A DNA stretch of 64,000 bases, from positions 372,001 through 436,000 of the forward strand of contig NZ_BMRZ01000003.1 of NCBI RefSeq assembly GCF_014648895.1. Reading direction: 5' to 3'. The notes under the pieces are model-generated. The model did no database searches. It saw nothing but the letters and a program-made list of their open reading frames with translations, and was not told the origin of the DNA. The DNA is from Streptomyces tanashiensis (GTDB lineage Bacteria > Actinomycetota > Actinomycetes > Streptomycetales > Streptomycetaceae). The translations under genes were made by a program, and so were the position numbers. This document shows positions 9,382 through 18,800 of this stretch, piece after piece. The first letter of the stretch is position 1; every line of letters starts with the position of its first letter.

Positions 9382-9927
9382 TCAGCGGGGGAAGAGGCGC
9401 CGCACGGCCTCCGCGCCGGCCGGGACCAGCGGGGTGTAGCCGCCGGTCAGGACGGCGAGCGGCGCGACGAAACCGCACCAGGCGATCTCCTGCGGATCGG
9501 GCCGGGGCGCACGGTCAGCCACCCAGCGGTGGACCGTGAGGAAGCAGGCGCCGTGCGGGTCGTCGACGCGGATCCGGTACGCCTCGGTGAGGCCGGGCGC
9601 CCGCTCCCAGCCCAGCTCCTCGCGGAGCTCCCGGAGCGCGGCCGCGCGGTAGTCCTCGCCGCTGCGGACCGCCCCGCCGACCAGGACGTCGTAGTGACCG
9701 GGGTAGGCGGGTGCCGAGGCGGTCCGCCGGTAGAGGAGGACCCGGCCGGTGCTGTCGGTGCAGACGGTCGCCGCGTACCGGCGGAGCAGTCCGGCGGGAG
9801 GCCCGGCGGTCCGTCCGCCCTGGGTCACCACCCGGTCCCGGGGGTCGACGTAGTCGACCCGCTCGGAGCCGTACCCCTCGGGGGCGCGGCCGTCGGACGG
9901 GCGGGCGTCGGGGGCGGGCGAATTCAC
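9382..9927 (-). CDS. Nudix hydrolase
   Basis: A 181-residue Nudix protein with a complete Nudix box (G85 to G107, GAVRSGE...RELREELG), giving the metal-binding glutamates. The fold resembles the YfcD/IPP-isomerase-like branch (VLLYRRTASAPAYPGHYDVLVGG). Translation starts at GTG 9927, overlapping the P450 stop as GTGA. In this setting it might remove or shorten the diphosphate left by the class II cyclase, or isomerise or hydrolyse a prenyl diphosphate. That role is inference from position; house-cleaning of nucleotides is the alternative. Confidence 0.85.
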   Translation of the reverse strand: MNSPAPDARPSDGRAPEGYGSERVDYVDPRDRVVTQGGRTAGPPAGLLRRYAATVCTDSTGRVLLYRRTASAPAYPGHYDVLVGGAVRSGEDYRAAALRELREELGWERAPGLTEAYRIRVDDPHGACFLTVHRWVADRAPRPDPQEIAWCGFVAPLAVLTGGYTPLVPAGAEAVRRLFPR

Positions 9928-11198
9928 GTCCGCTCGCGGACGCGCGCGTGCAGCGGGCCGGCCGGGCGCAGGTTGATGCCGAAGACGGCCTCGCCCGCCG
10001 GCCCGGTCGCCTCCACCGTGAACCGGGCCAGGAGCGCGCCGAGCAGCACCTCCATCTCCCGCATCGCGAACCGGGTGCCGAGACAGGCGCGCGGACCGAT
10101 GCCGAAGGGGAGGTACGCGCCGGGCGGCAGCGGCGAACGGGCCGGGAAGCGGCCCGGGTCGAAGGTCTCGGGCTCGGGCCAGACCTCCGGGTCGCGGTGG
10201 GTGAGGTACGGGCAGACGAGGAGGTCCGTGCCGGCGGGGATCGCCCAGCCGGCCAGTGTCTCGTCCGCCGGGCTGTGCCGGGGCAGCAGCCAGCCCGTCG
10301 GGTAGAGCCGCAGCGTCTCGGAGAGCACCGCCTCGACGGCCCGCGGGTCCCCCGCGGCCCGCTCCATGATCTCGGGATGCTCGTCGAGCAGGACGAACGC
10401 CCAGGTCAGGGTGCGGGCGCTGCTCTCGTATCCGGCGACGAGCAGGGTGACGAGCTCGTCGCGGATCAGCCGGTCCGTGTACGCGGGATCCGTCCCGGCC
10501 GCGTCGAGCAGCCGGTCCAGGACGCTCGCCCCGGCGCCGTCCGCCCGGTGGCGCACCCGGGCGTCGGCGAGGGCCCGGAGCATCCGCTCGTCGAGCGCGC
10601 CGATCGCCGCCTCGACCTCCGGCGGCAGCGCGGTCGCGCCGCCGACGTCGGCGGGCAGCGCCGCGACGATGTCCTGCACCGCCGCCAGGTCGACGTACGT
10701 CTCCTGGTCCAGGGGCCGGTCGGTGAGCGAGCGCCAGATCGTGTCGACGGTGAAGAACTGCACGTCCTCGGCGATGTCCGTCGGCTCGCCCCGGCGGGCC
10801 CGCTCCGCCCAGCGGTCGACGACGCACGCCGCCGCCCCCTCGATGTGATGCTCCCAGCGCTGGATGCCCCGGCCCGTGAACATCGCCTGGAGGAGCTTCC
10901 GTTGGGACCGCCAGGCCTCGCCCGTGGCGGTCAGCATGCCGTCGCCGAGGAGCGGTCTCGCCCGGTGCGACCGCTTCACGTACCGGTCGCCGCCGAGGCC
11001 GAGCACCTGGTGCACGTGCCGGGGCTCCGTGACCAGGACCGCCGCCCGGCCGCCCCGGCGGAATCCGGTCAGCCGGCCCGGGGTGTGCGCCTGGCGGAGG
11101 AGGTCGACGAGGGGTGCTCCGGAGGCGGTCCACGCCGCCACGGCCTCGTCGCCGAGGAAGGCCGGGGGCATGCCGTCCGTCACGCATTGCGATCGCAT
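9924..11198 (-). CDS. Cytochrome P450 (first of the cluster)
   Basis: A 424-residue P450 monooxygenase with the I-helix oxygen-activation motif AGYESS (255-260), ExxR helix ETLR (294-297) and heme loop FGIGPRACLG with Cys372. The sequence style (long I-helix, PFGIGPRACLGTRFA) is nearer to fatty-acid/eukaryote-like P450s than to typical Streptomyces CYP105. No signal peptide or reductase domain is present, so it needs external ferredoxin. The start codon is only 21 bases from the divergent acyltransferase start. It likely hydroxylates the terpenoid or an acyl chain (inferred). Confidence 0.93.
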   Translation of the reverse strand: MRSQCVTDGMPPAFLGDEAVAAWTASGAPLVDLLRQAHTPGRLTGFRRGGRAAVLVTEPRHVHQVLGLGGDRYVKRSHRARPLLGDGMLTATGEAWRSQRKLLQAMFTGRGIQRWEHHIEGAAACVVDRWAERARRGEPTDIAEDVQFFTVDTIWRSLTDRPLDQETYVDLAAVQDIVAALPADVGGATALPPEVEAAIGALDERMLRALADARVRHRADGAGASVLDRLLDAAGTDPAYTDRLIRDELVTLLVAGYESSARTLTWAFVLLDEHPEIMERAAGDPRAVEAVLSETLRLYPTGWLLPRHSPADETLAGWAIPAGTDLLVCPYLTHRDPEVWPEPETFDPGRFPARSPLPPGAYLPFGIGPRACLGTRFAMREMEVLLGALLARFTVEATGPAGEAVFGINLRPAGPLHARVRERT

Positions 11199-11219
11199 GA
11201 TGACGTATCGTAGCGCTCC
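11199..11219. promoter_or_regulatory. 21-bp divergent promoter region, probably leaderless both ways
   Basis: Only 21 bases separate the P450 ATG (minus) from the acyltransferase GTG (plus). A -10-like TATCGT (11206-11211, plus) ends 8 bases before the GTG, and TACGAT (11212-11207, minus) ends 8 bases before the ATG. Both spacings suit transcripts beginning at the start codon. TGCGATC recurs at 11188, 11221 and 11239, the first inside the palindrome TGCGATCGCA, and could be an operator. No clear -35 was found. Confidence 0.5.
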
Positions 11220-12527
11220 GTGCGATCTTCAGATCCGATGCGATCTTCCACGGGGGTACCGCTCGCGGTGCTCGACCGGCTCTCCCTCGACGTGGCGGCG
11301 CTGCACGCGACGGACTCCGCCCTGCACCTCGGCGGCCTGGTCGTCCTCGAAGGAGAACCACCCTCGCGGGTGAGGGTGTTGGAGCACCTGAGGCGCCGCG
11401 TCGGCCTGCTCCCGGAGCTCGCCCACCGGCTGTCCGGCGGCCCCGGGCGCCCGTGCTGGGAGCCCGACCCCGGCTTCGATCCCGACCGTCACCTGTACGA
11501 GTCGGCCGGCGGCGCCGACCCGTCGGCCGTCGCCGCCGCACTCCTCCGTCAACCCCTGCCGCGCGACCGGCCGTTGTGGGGGATCTGGCTCGTCCGCCGG
11601 GCGGGCGGCGGACGGTGGGCGCTCTGCTACCGGGCCCACCACGCCTTCCAGGACGGCGCCGCCGCCGTCGCGACCCTGGAGCGCCTCCTCGGCCCCGAGG
11701 AGACGCCGCGCGCCAGGGCCCTCACCTTCCGGCCGCCCCGGCCCGTGGACTGGGCCGCCGTCCTCCCCGAGTTCCGGCCCGCGCGCCGCGTCACCTGGTG
11801 GCCGGCCCTCGACGCCCCGCCCGCCCAGGCCTACACCGCCGCGTTCGCCGACGTCGACATGGCCCGGCTGCACGCGCTGGGGCGCCGCACCGGGGCCACC
11901 GCCCCGCAGCTCTGCCTCGCCCTGACGACCGAGGTGCTGCGCGCCCTGCACCCCGACGGCTGGGGCCCGGACGGCCCCGGCCACGGCCTGGCGCTGCGCG
12001 CCAACCTCGGGATCAGCGTCCGGGACCCCGACGACCCCCGCCCCCACCTCGGCAACCGGGTCGCCGTCGCCGGGGTCGACCTCCCCTGCGGCGAGCCCGA
12101 CCCGGACGAGCGGCTCGACCGCCTCGGACGCGCCCTCGACCACACCCGCCTCGCCCGCCTCGCCGACGCCCACCGGGTCGTCCTGCGGAAACTCCCGTAC
12201 CGGATCGGCCGGTTGACGCTCTCCCGCAGCGTCGACGCCCGCTACACCCCGCTCGGTGTCGCCGACCTCCGGGTCCGGCGGCCGCTCGGCTTCGCCGGAA
12301 CCCCCGCGACCGGGGTGTACGCCCTGCCGGTCATGGTGCCGGGCCAGCCGCTCTTCGTCGCCTGGGTCACGCACCGCCGCCGCCTCCACGTCACCTTCCT
12401 CGCCGACCGCTCCCTCACCGGCGCCGAACGGCTCCCCGAAGCCTGGGAGTCGGCGCTCGCCGCGCACGAACGGCGGGCGGAGGAAGGTGCGTTCACGCGA
12501 ACGGCGAGCGGGGCGGAGCCCTCGTGA
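11220..12527 (+). CDS. WS/DGAT-type O-acyltransferase
   Basis: A 435-residue wax ester synthase/diacylglycerol acyltransferase-family protein. The catalytic HHxxxDG motif is intact as HHAFQDG (His140, His141, Asp145, Gly146), and the opening PLAVLDRLSLDVAALHATDSALHLGG is typical of the family. It transfers an acyl group from CoA (or possibly ACP) to an alcohol. In-frame starts are GTG 11220 and ATG 11238, which lie in a duplicated TGCGATCTTC; 11220 was chosen for its spacing to a -10-like element. Its stop overlaps the next P450 start. Beside a terpene cyclase and P450s, a terpenoid alcohol is a plausible acceptor (inferred). Confidence 0.88.
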   Translation: MRSSDPMRSSTGVPLAVLDRLSLDVAALHATDSALHLGGLVVLEGEPPSRVRVLEHLRRRVGLLPELAHRLSGGPGRPCWEPDPGFDPDRHLYESAGGADPSAVAAALLRQPLPRDRPLWGIWLVRRAGGGRWALCYRAHHAFQDGAAAVATLERLLGPEETPRARALTFRPPRPVDWAAVLPEFRPARRVTWWPALDAPPAQAYTAAFADVDMARLHALGRRTGATAPQLCLALTTEVLRALHPDGWGPDGPGHGLALRANLGISVRDPDDPRPHLGNRVAVAGVDLPCGEPDPDERLDRLGRALDHTRLARLADAHRVVLRKLPYRIGRLTLSRSVDARYTPLGVADLRVRRPLGFAGTPATGVYALPVMVPGQPLFVAWVTHRRRLHVTFLADRSLTGAERLPEAWESALAAHERRAEEGAFTRTASGAEPS

Positions 12528-13933
12528 ACGGCCCGGAACAGGAGACCCCGCCCGCGCCCCGGCACGGACGGGCCCCCGGGGCCTGGCCGCTGCTCGGACA
12601 CCTGCCGTACCTGGCGACCCGGCCGCTGTCCTTCCTGGACTCGCTGCCCGGCCACGGAGACGTGGTCCGCGTCCGGATGGGGCCCCGGACCGCCCACGTC
12701 GTCAGCCACCCGGCGCTCGTCCGCCGCGTCCTCACCGACCGCCGCTCCTTCGACCGGAGCGGAGTCCTGTACGAGAAGGTCCGCGCCCTCCTCGGCAACG
12801 GCCTCGCCACCTGCCCGAACGCCGAGCACCGCGACCAGCGGCGGACCCTCCAGCCCGCCTTCCACCACTCCCTCATGGACCGGTACGCCGCCGTCATGAC
12901 GGCCGAGACCCAGGCCCTGACCGCACGCTGGCGACCGGGAGCGGTCGTCGACGTCACCGAGGAGGCCTTCCGGCTCACGACCGCCGTCGCCGTCCGCACC
13001 CTGTTCTCCGCGGGCATCACCGCGCAGGCCGCCGAAGAACTGCGCGAAGCCCTCGAAGTCCTCCTGCGCGGCGTCTACACCCGGGTCGTGGCGCCGGTCG
13101 TCGACCGGGTGCCGTCCCCGGCCCGCCGCCGCTACCGCCGGGCCCTCGCCCGCTGGCGCACCGGCGTCGCCGCCATCGTCGCCGCGTACCGGGCGGCCGG
13201 GGTCGATCACGGCGACGCCCTCTCCCTGCTCCTCGCCGTACGGGACGAGCACGGCCGCGCGCTCTCGGACGCCGAACTCGGCGACCAGGTCGCCACCCTG
13301 GTCCTGGCCGGCGCCGAGACCACCTCCTCGGTCCTCGCCTGGGCCCTGCGCCTCCTGGCCGACCACCCCGAGGCCGCCGGCCGGCTGCACCGGGAGCTCG
13401 ACGCGGTCCTGGCCGGAGGGCCCGTCACCGCGGCCGACCTGCCCCGCCTGCCGTACACCGCCGACGTGGTGCGCGAGGTGCTCCGCCTCTATCCGCCGGC
13501 CTGGGCGATCACCCGGACCACCACCCGCGAGACGGAGCTGGCCGGGCTGCCCCTGGCGCCCGGCTCCACCGTCATCTGCTGCCTGTACCTGCTCCACCGG
13601 CGCCGCGAACTCTTCCCGGACGCGGCGCGCTTCGACCCGGACCGGTGGGCGGCGGGGGAGGCACCGAGGGACGCCTGGCTCCCCTTCGGGCTCGGCGCCA
13701 CCAAGTGCGTCGGTGACGTGTTCGGCACGGTCGAGGCCGGACTCGCGCTCGCCGCCATCGCCTCGCGCTGGCACCTGACCCCGGTCTCCCCGCGCCCGCC
13801 CCGCCCGGTCCCGCGCATCGTGCTCTCCCCGGGGCCGCAGCCGATGCGGCTCGCGGGCCGCGTGCCCGGGGTCGGCGCGGCCGGAGTAGCGCCGCACAGG
13901 GCGGGGGACCGTGGCGCGTTCACCGAATTGTAA
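12524..13933 (+). CDS. Cytochrome P450 (second of the cluster)
   Basis: A 469-residue P450 starting at GTG 12524, sharing GTGA with the acyltransferase stop. It carries AGAETTS (262-268) in the I-helix, ExxR helix EVLR (318-321) and heme loop FGLGATKCVG with Cys395. The N-terminal APGAWPLLGHLPYL hinge and the AITRTTTRETELAG region resemble pentalenene-oxygenase-type (CYP183-like) terpene P450s, which oxidise hydrocarbons in several steps. This resemblance supports a terpenoid substrate. It belongs to no multi-domain fusion. Confidence 0.92.
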   Translation: MNGPEQETPPAPRHGRAPGAWPLLGHLPYLATRPLSFLDSLPGHGDVVRVRMGPRTAHVVSHPALVRRVLTDRRSFDRSGVLYEKVRALLGNGLATCPNAEHRDQRRTLQPAFHHSLMDRYAAVMTAETQALTARWRPGAVVDVTEEAFRLTTAVAVRTLFSAGITAQAAEELREALEVLLRGVYTRVVAPVVDRVPSPARRRYRRALARWRTGVAAIVAAYRAAGVDHGDALSLLLAVRDEHGRALSDAELGDQVATLVLAGAETTSSVLAWALRLLADHPEAAGRLHRELDAVLAGGPVTAADLPRLPYTADVVREVLRLYPPAWAITRTTTRETELAGLPLAPGSTVICCLYLLHRRRELFPDAARFDPDRWAAGEAPRDAWLPFGLGATKCVGDVFGTVEAGLALAAIASRWHLTPVSPRPPRPVPRIVLSPGPQPMRLAGRVPGVGAAGVAPHRAGDRGAFTEL

Positions 13934-13956
13934 GGAGCATCAACCGAGATCGCTCC

Positions 13957-13962
13957 TATACT
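13957..13962 (+). promoter_or_regulatory. -10 element of a probable leaderless GNAT transcript
   Basis: TATACT ends six bases before the GNAT ATG at 13969, so transcription should begin at or next to the start codon. No Shine-Dalgarno site lies between them. GGAGC and GCTCC flank the region as an imperfect dyad. This suggests that the GNAT-MFS pair has its own promoter despite only 35 bases after the P450 gene. Confidence 0.45.
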
Positions 13963-13968
13963 CGCTCC

Positions 13969-14421
13969 ATGTCCGACATCACCATCCGGCGTGCCACCGC
14001 CGACGACTCCAAGCGGCTCACCCGGCTCGTCCGGACCTCCGGGGCCTACCGGGGCGACTACGCCACCATGGTCGAGGGATACCAGGTCGGCGGTCCGTAC
14101 ATCGAGCACCACCCCGTCTACGTCGCCGTCGACGAGGCCGACGGCGGCCGGGTGCTCGGCTTCTACGCGCTCCTCGTCGACGAGGCCGAACTCGACCTCG
14201 CGTTCGTCTCCGACGCGGCCCAGGGACTCGGCATAGGCCGCCTCCTCATGGAGCACATGACCGAGCGGGCCAGGGCCGCCGGCCTCGACTCCGTGCGCGT
14301 CGTCGCCCATCCCCCCGCCGAGGAGTTCTACCTGCGGACCGGCGCCGTCCGCACCGGCACCGTGCCGGCCGCCGGGCGCATCCACTGGGAGCGTCCCGAG
14401 CTGCGGTACGACCTCGCGTGA
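13969..14421 (+). CDS. GNAT-family N-acetyltransferase
   Basis: A 150-residue single-domain acetyltransferase. The acetyl-CoA loop is visible as AQGLGIGRLLMEHM, preceded by the LDLAFVSD strand and followed by the VRVVAHPPAEEFYLRTGA region typical of the fold. The acceptor cannot be predicted. Its stop overlaps the MFS start (GTGA), so the two are co-translated; such pairs often act in resistance or export of small molecules, which is only a possibility here. Confidence 0.88.
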   Translation: MSDITIRRATADDSKRLTRLVRTSGAYRGDYATMVEGYQVGGPYIEHHPVYVAVDEADGGRVLGFYALLVDEAELDLAFVSDAAQGLGIGRLLMEHMTERARAAGLDSVRVVAHPPAEEFYLRTGAVRTGTVPAAGRIHWERPELRYDLA

Positions 14422-15668
14422 CCGCCACCCAGGAACAGGACCGCCGCAAGGTCTTCGCCGACCTCACCCCGCTGCGCACCTCCGCGCACTACCGCCGCCT
14501 CTGGTTCGGGAACACCGTCTCCTGGGTCGGGCAGGGCATGACGGCGCTCGCCGTCTCCCTCCAGGTGTACGACATCACCCGCTCGCCCTTCTCCGTCGGG
14601 CTCGTCGGGCTCTTCGCCCTCGTCCCGCTCGTCGTCTTCGGCCTGTACGGCGGCGCCATCGCCGACACCGTCGACCGCCGCAAGCTCGGCCTCGCCAGCG
14701 CGAGCGGCTCCGCCGTGCTCTCCGTCGCCCTCGCCGCCGCCGCGTTCGCCGGCTTCCACCAGGTCTGGTTCCTGTACGGGATCGTCGCCCTCCAGGCCGT
14801 GTGCGCCGCCCTCAACTCGCCCGCCCGGTCGTCGATGATCCCCCGGCTCCTGCCGCCCGAGCAGCTGCGCGCCGCCAACGCGCTCAACTCGATGGTCACC
14901 ACCTTCGGCACCCTCGTCGGACCCAGCCTCGGCGGCCTGATCGTCGGCTTCGCCGGCTACCAGACCGCGTACCTCGTGGACGCCGTCGCCTTCACCGCGA
15001 GCCTGTACGCGATGTGGCGGCTGCCGTCCATGCTCCCGGAGCGGACGGGCGGCAAGAGGGCCTCGGTCCTCGACGGACTGAGATTCCTCGCCACCCGCCC
15101 CAACCTGCGGATGACGTTCTTCTCCGACTTCTGCGCGATGATCCTCGCCCACCCCCGCGCCCTGTTCCCCGCCATCGCCGTCCTCTGGTACGGCGGCGAC
15201 GCCAAGACCGCCGGACTCCTCGTCGCCGCGCCCGCGTTCGGCGCGCTCCTCGGCGGGGTGCTGTCCGGCTGGCAGGGCCGCATCCGCCACCACGGGCAGG
15301 CGATCCTGCTCTCCGTCGCCGCCTGGGGCACCGCCATCGCCGTCTTCGGGCTGACCCGCAACCTCTGGCTCGGACTGCTCATGCTCGCCGTCGCGGGCTA
15401 CTCCGACACCGTCTCGATGATCTTCCGGAACACGATGATGCAGGTCGCCGCCCCGGACGAGATGCGCGGCCGGCTCCAGGGCGTCTTCATCGTGGTCGTC
15501 GCGGGCGGGCCCCGCCTCGGCGACTTCCTCGCGGGCTCCGTCGCCGACCTCACCTCGCCGGCCGTCGCCGTCACCGGCGGCGGGATCGCCTGCGTCCTGG
15601 CGATCGGAATCCTCGCCCTGTACGGGCGCGGATTCCGCCGCTATGACGCCCTCGACCCGACTCCGTGA
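14418..15668 (+). CDS. MFS transporter, EntS-like
   Basis: A 416-residue major facilitator protein starting at GTG 14418. It has about 12 hydrophobic segments, the YGGAIADTVDRRKLG loop between segments 2 and 3, and LNSPARSSMIPRLLPPEQLRAANALNS, a signature of the MFS_3/EntS exporter group. It probably exports a small molecule by proton antiport. It is translationally coupled to the GNAT gene and lies just downstream of the terpenoid cluster, so export of the cluster product is possible but not shown. Confidence 0.9.
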   Translation: MTATQEQDRRKVFADLTPLRTSAHYRRLWFGNTVSWVGQGMTALAVSLQVYDITRSPFSVGLVGLFALVPLVVFGLYGGAIADTVDRRKLGLASASGSAVLSVALAAAAFAGFHQVWFLYGIVALQAVCAALNSPARSSMIPRLLPPEQLRAANALNSMVTTFGTLVGPSLGGLIVGFAGYQTAYLVDAVAFTASLYAMWRLPSMLPERTGGKRASVLDGLRFLATRPNLRMTFFSDFCAMILAHPRALFPAIAVLWYGGDAKTAGLLVAAPAFGALLGGVLSGWQGRIRHHGQAILLSVAAWGTAIAVFGLTRNLWLGLLMLAVAGYSDTVSMIFRNTMMQVAAPDEMRGRLQGVFIVVVAGGPRLGDFLAGSVADLTSPAVAVTGGGIACVLAIGILALYGRGFRRYDALDPTP

Positions 15669-15694
15669 CCATTCACCCCGAACGGACCGTCCCG

Positions 15695-15732
15695 TCCTGG
15701 CGGTTGGCCGCCACGGCACATAACCGCCAGGA
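15695..15732 (+). terminator. Hairpin between the MFS and subtilisin genes
   Basis: A perfect 11-bp inverted repeat TCCTGGCGGTT/AACCGCCAGGA with a 16-base loop lies 27 bases after the MFS stop. There is no T-run. It may terminate the MFS transcript or act in the leader region of the protease gene that starts at 15822. Confidence 0.5.
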
Positions 15733-15821
15733 GTGACAGGGGTCAACACCCGCCCCAGGGGCCAAGACTCCTCGCGGCACCCGGAACACCCCCGACCCCG
15801 GGTCCGCGAGGAGTTCGAACG

Positions 15822-18800
15822 ATGACGTCGAGGACCACACCCTTCGACAGAGGGAGGGCCGCGCTGCTCGCCGCGGGCGTCTCCCTCGTGATGCTCTCGG
15901 CCGGGCAGACCCCCGCCGCCGCGAACACCGCACCGACCGTGCCGGACACCTTCAAGGCGTCCGCGACGAGCAGCACCGTCACCCTCGTCACCGGTGACCG
16001 CGTCACCCTCACCGACCTCGGAGACGGGAACAGGACCGTCACCGTCGACCGGGCGAAGGGCGCCACCGGCGCGATACGCAGCCAGACCGTGAACGGCCGC
16101 GTCACCGTCGTCCCCGACGAGGCCCGCCCCTACCTGGCCTCCGGCGCGCTCGACCCCCGCCTCTTCGACGTCACCGGCCTCGTCGAGCAGGGCATCACCG
16201 GCGAACTCCCGCTGATCGTCACCTACGGCGCCAGGGGCGCCCGGACCGCCGCCGCCCCGCGCGGCGCCGAGACCGTCCGCGCCCTGCCCAGCATCGGCGG
16301 CGCCGCCGTCACCGCCACCGACCCCGCCGCCTTCTGGCAGGGCTTCACCGCCCGCGGCACCGCCCGCGCCGCCGCCCCCGGCAAGGTCTGGCTCGACGGC
16401 CGCGTCGAGGCCGCCATGGCCGAGTCCAACGCCCAGATCGGCACCCCGAAGGCCTGGGAGGCCGGACTCACCGGCAAGGGCGTCAAGGTCGCCGTCCTCG
16501 ACACCGGCGCCGACCTCGGCCACCCCGACCTCGCGGGCCGGATCGCCGAGACCAGGTCCTTCATCGAGGGCCAGGAGGTCGCCGACCGCGGCGGCCACGG
16601 CACCCACGTCACCTCCACCGTCGGCGGCTCCGGCGCCGCGAGCGACGGCAAGGAGAAGGGCGTCGCCCCCGGCGCCACCCTCGCCGTCGGCAAGGTCCTC
16701 AGCGACCAGGGCTCCGGCACCGAGTCGCAGATCATCGCGGGCATGGAGTGGGCCGCCAAGGACATCGACGCGAAGATCGTCTCGATGAGCCTCGGCTCCC
16801 GCGAACCCAGCGACGGCACCGACCCGATGGCCCAGGCCGTCAACACCCTCTCCGCCGAGACCGGCGCCCTCTTCGTCATCGCCGCCGGAAACTCCGGCTA
16901 CCCCGGCTCCATCGGCTCGCCCGGCGCCGCCGACTCCGCGCTCACCGTCGGCGCCGTCGACTCCGCGGACCGCGCCGCCTACTTCACCAGCCAGGGACCC
17001 CGCTACGGCGACCAGGCCCTCAAGCCCGACGTGTCGGCGCCCGGCGTGGACATCCTCGCCGCCCGCTCCCAACTCGTCGCGGGCAGCGGCCCCTACACCA
17101 CCATGAGCGGTACGTCGATGGCGACCCCGCACGTCGCCGGCGTCGCCGCGCTGCTCGCCGAGAAGCACCCCGACTGGACCGGCGCCCAGCTCAAGAACGC
17201 GCTGATGTCCTCGTCGAAGACCCTCGACGCCACCTCGTACGAGCTCGGCGCCGGCCGGGTCGACGTCGCCGCCGCGATCGCCGCGAACGTCACCGCCACC
17301 GGCTCTGCCGACCTCGGCTTCACCTCCTGGCCCTACGAGGAGAGCAAGCCGGTCACCAGGACGGTCACCTACACCAACTCCTCCGACGCGCCGGTCGAGC
17401 TGAACCTCGCCGTCGAGGGCATGCCCGCCGGGGTCGCCACCCTCGCCGACACCGCCCTCACCGTCCCCGCCCACGGCTCCGCGTCCACCACCGTCACCGG
17501 CGACGGCACCAAGGCCCCCGTCGGCCAGTCCTCCGGCCGGATCACCGCCACCGCCGCCGGCGCGGCCGTCGCGCACACCGCCCTCGGTCTCGTGAAGGAG
17601 GAGGAGCGCTACACCCTCACCGTCCACGTCAAGGACCGCGACGGCGCCCCGACCCCCGCCTACCTCGGCGTGCAGAAGCTCGTCGAGGGCGAGGACCCCT
17701 TCCCGGCCACCGTCGGCGAGTCCGGCACCCTCGAACTCCGCCTCAAGCCCGGCACGTACACCGTCGACACCTTCCTCGACGTCCGCGGTTCGCACGGCAA
17801 GGACTCCCTCGGCCTCGGCTTCCTCACCGAGCCGGAGATCGTCCTCGACCGCGACCGCGAGATCACCCTCGACGGGCGGCAGCTGCGCGAGATCCGCGCC
17901 GAGGTCGAGAAGCGCACCGAGACCCGCCAGCTCCTCATGGAGTTCGACCGCAAGGCGAACGGCGCCTCCTACGGCGGCGCCGTCCAGGTCCCCCCGGCCT
18001 ACGACTCGATCTTCGCCGCGCCGACCCGGAAGCCCGCCACCGGCACCTTCGAGTACCGGACCGTCTGGCGCCTCGGCAAGCCGATGCTGGAGGCCGCCGT
18101 CGACGGCGTCCGCCTCTCCGACGCCACCCCGCAGGCCGGCACCACCCTCCTCGAAGGCCGTCACCGCCTCGGCCTCGTCGACGCGGGCACCGGCACCCCC
18201 GCCGAGTACACGGGCAAGGACGTCACCGGCAAGGCCGTGCTCGTCCGGCTCACCGAGGGCGCCGACCCGAAGCAGCTCGCCCAGACCGCCCAGGACGCGG
18301 GCGCCGAGGCCCTCTTCGTCACCGACGACCAGCCCGGCCGGCTGATGAAGTGGTTCGGCACCGCCGCCTACGAGGACCGCCCGCTCGCCGTCGCCACCGT
18401 CAACACCGCCGACGCGCAGCGGCTCGCCGCCGGCGCCGCCCGCGGCAAGCGCGTCGACCTGACCGGCACCCGCTTCACCCCGTACACCTACGACCTCTCC
18501 GAGGGCCACCCCGGCGCCATCGGCAAGGACCTCGTCTTCCGGCCCGACGAGGACGAACTCGCCACGATCCACTCCACCTTCCGCATGCCGACCAAGCGCA
18601 AGGAGCTCGGCGGCGAGTTCCGGTACTCGATCACCGACACCTTCCGCATCGGCTTCGGCTTCAAGGAGTGGATCGCCTTCCCGGCCGAGCGCACCGAGTA
18701 CGTCTCCACCGGCACCGGACAGCGCTGGCACGAGTCCGTCGACCTCGGCGAATCCCTGGAGCAGCGCGGCGGACAGTCCGTCTACCGGGGCGGCAGCCGC

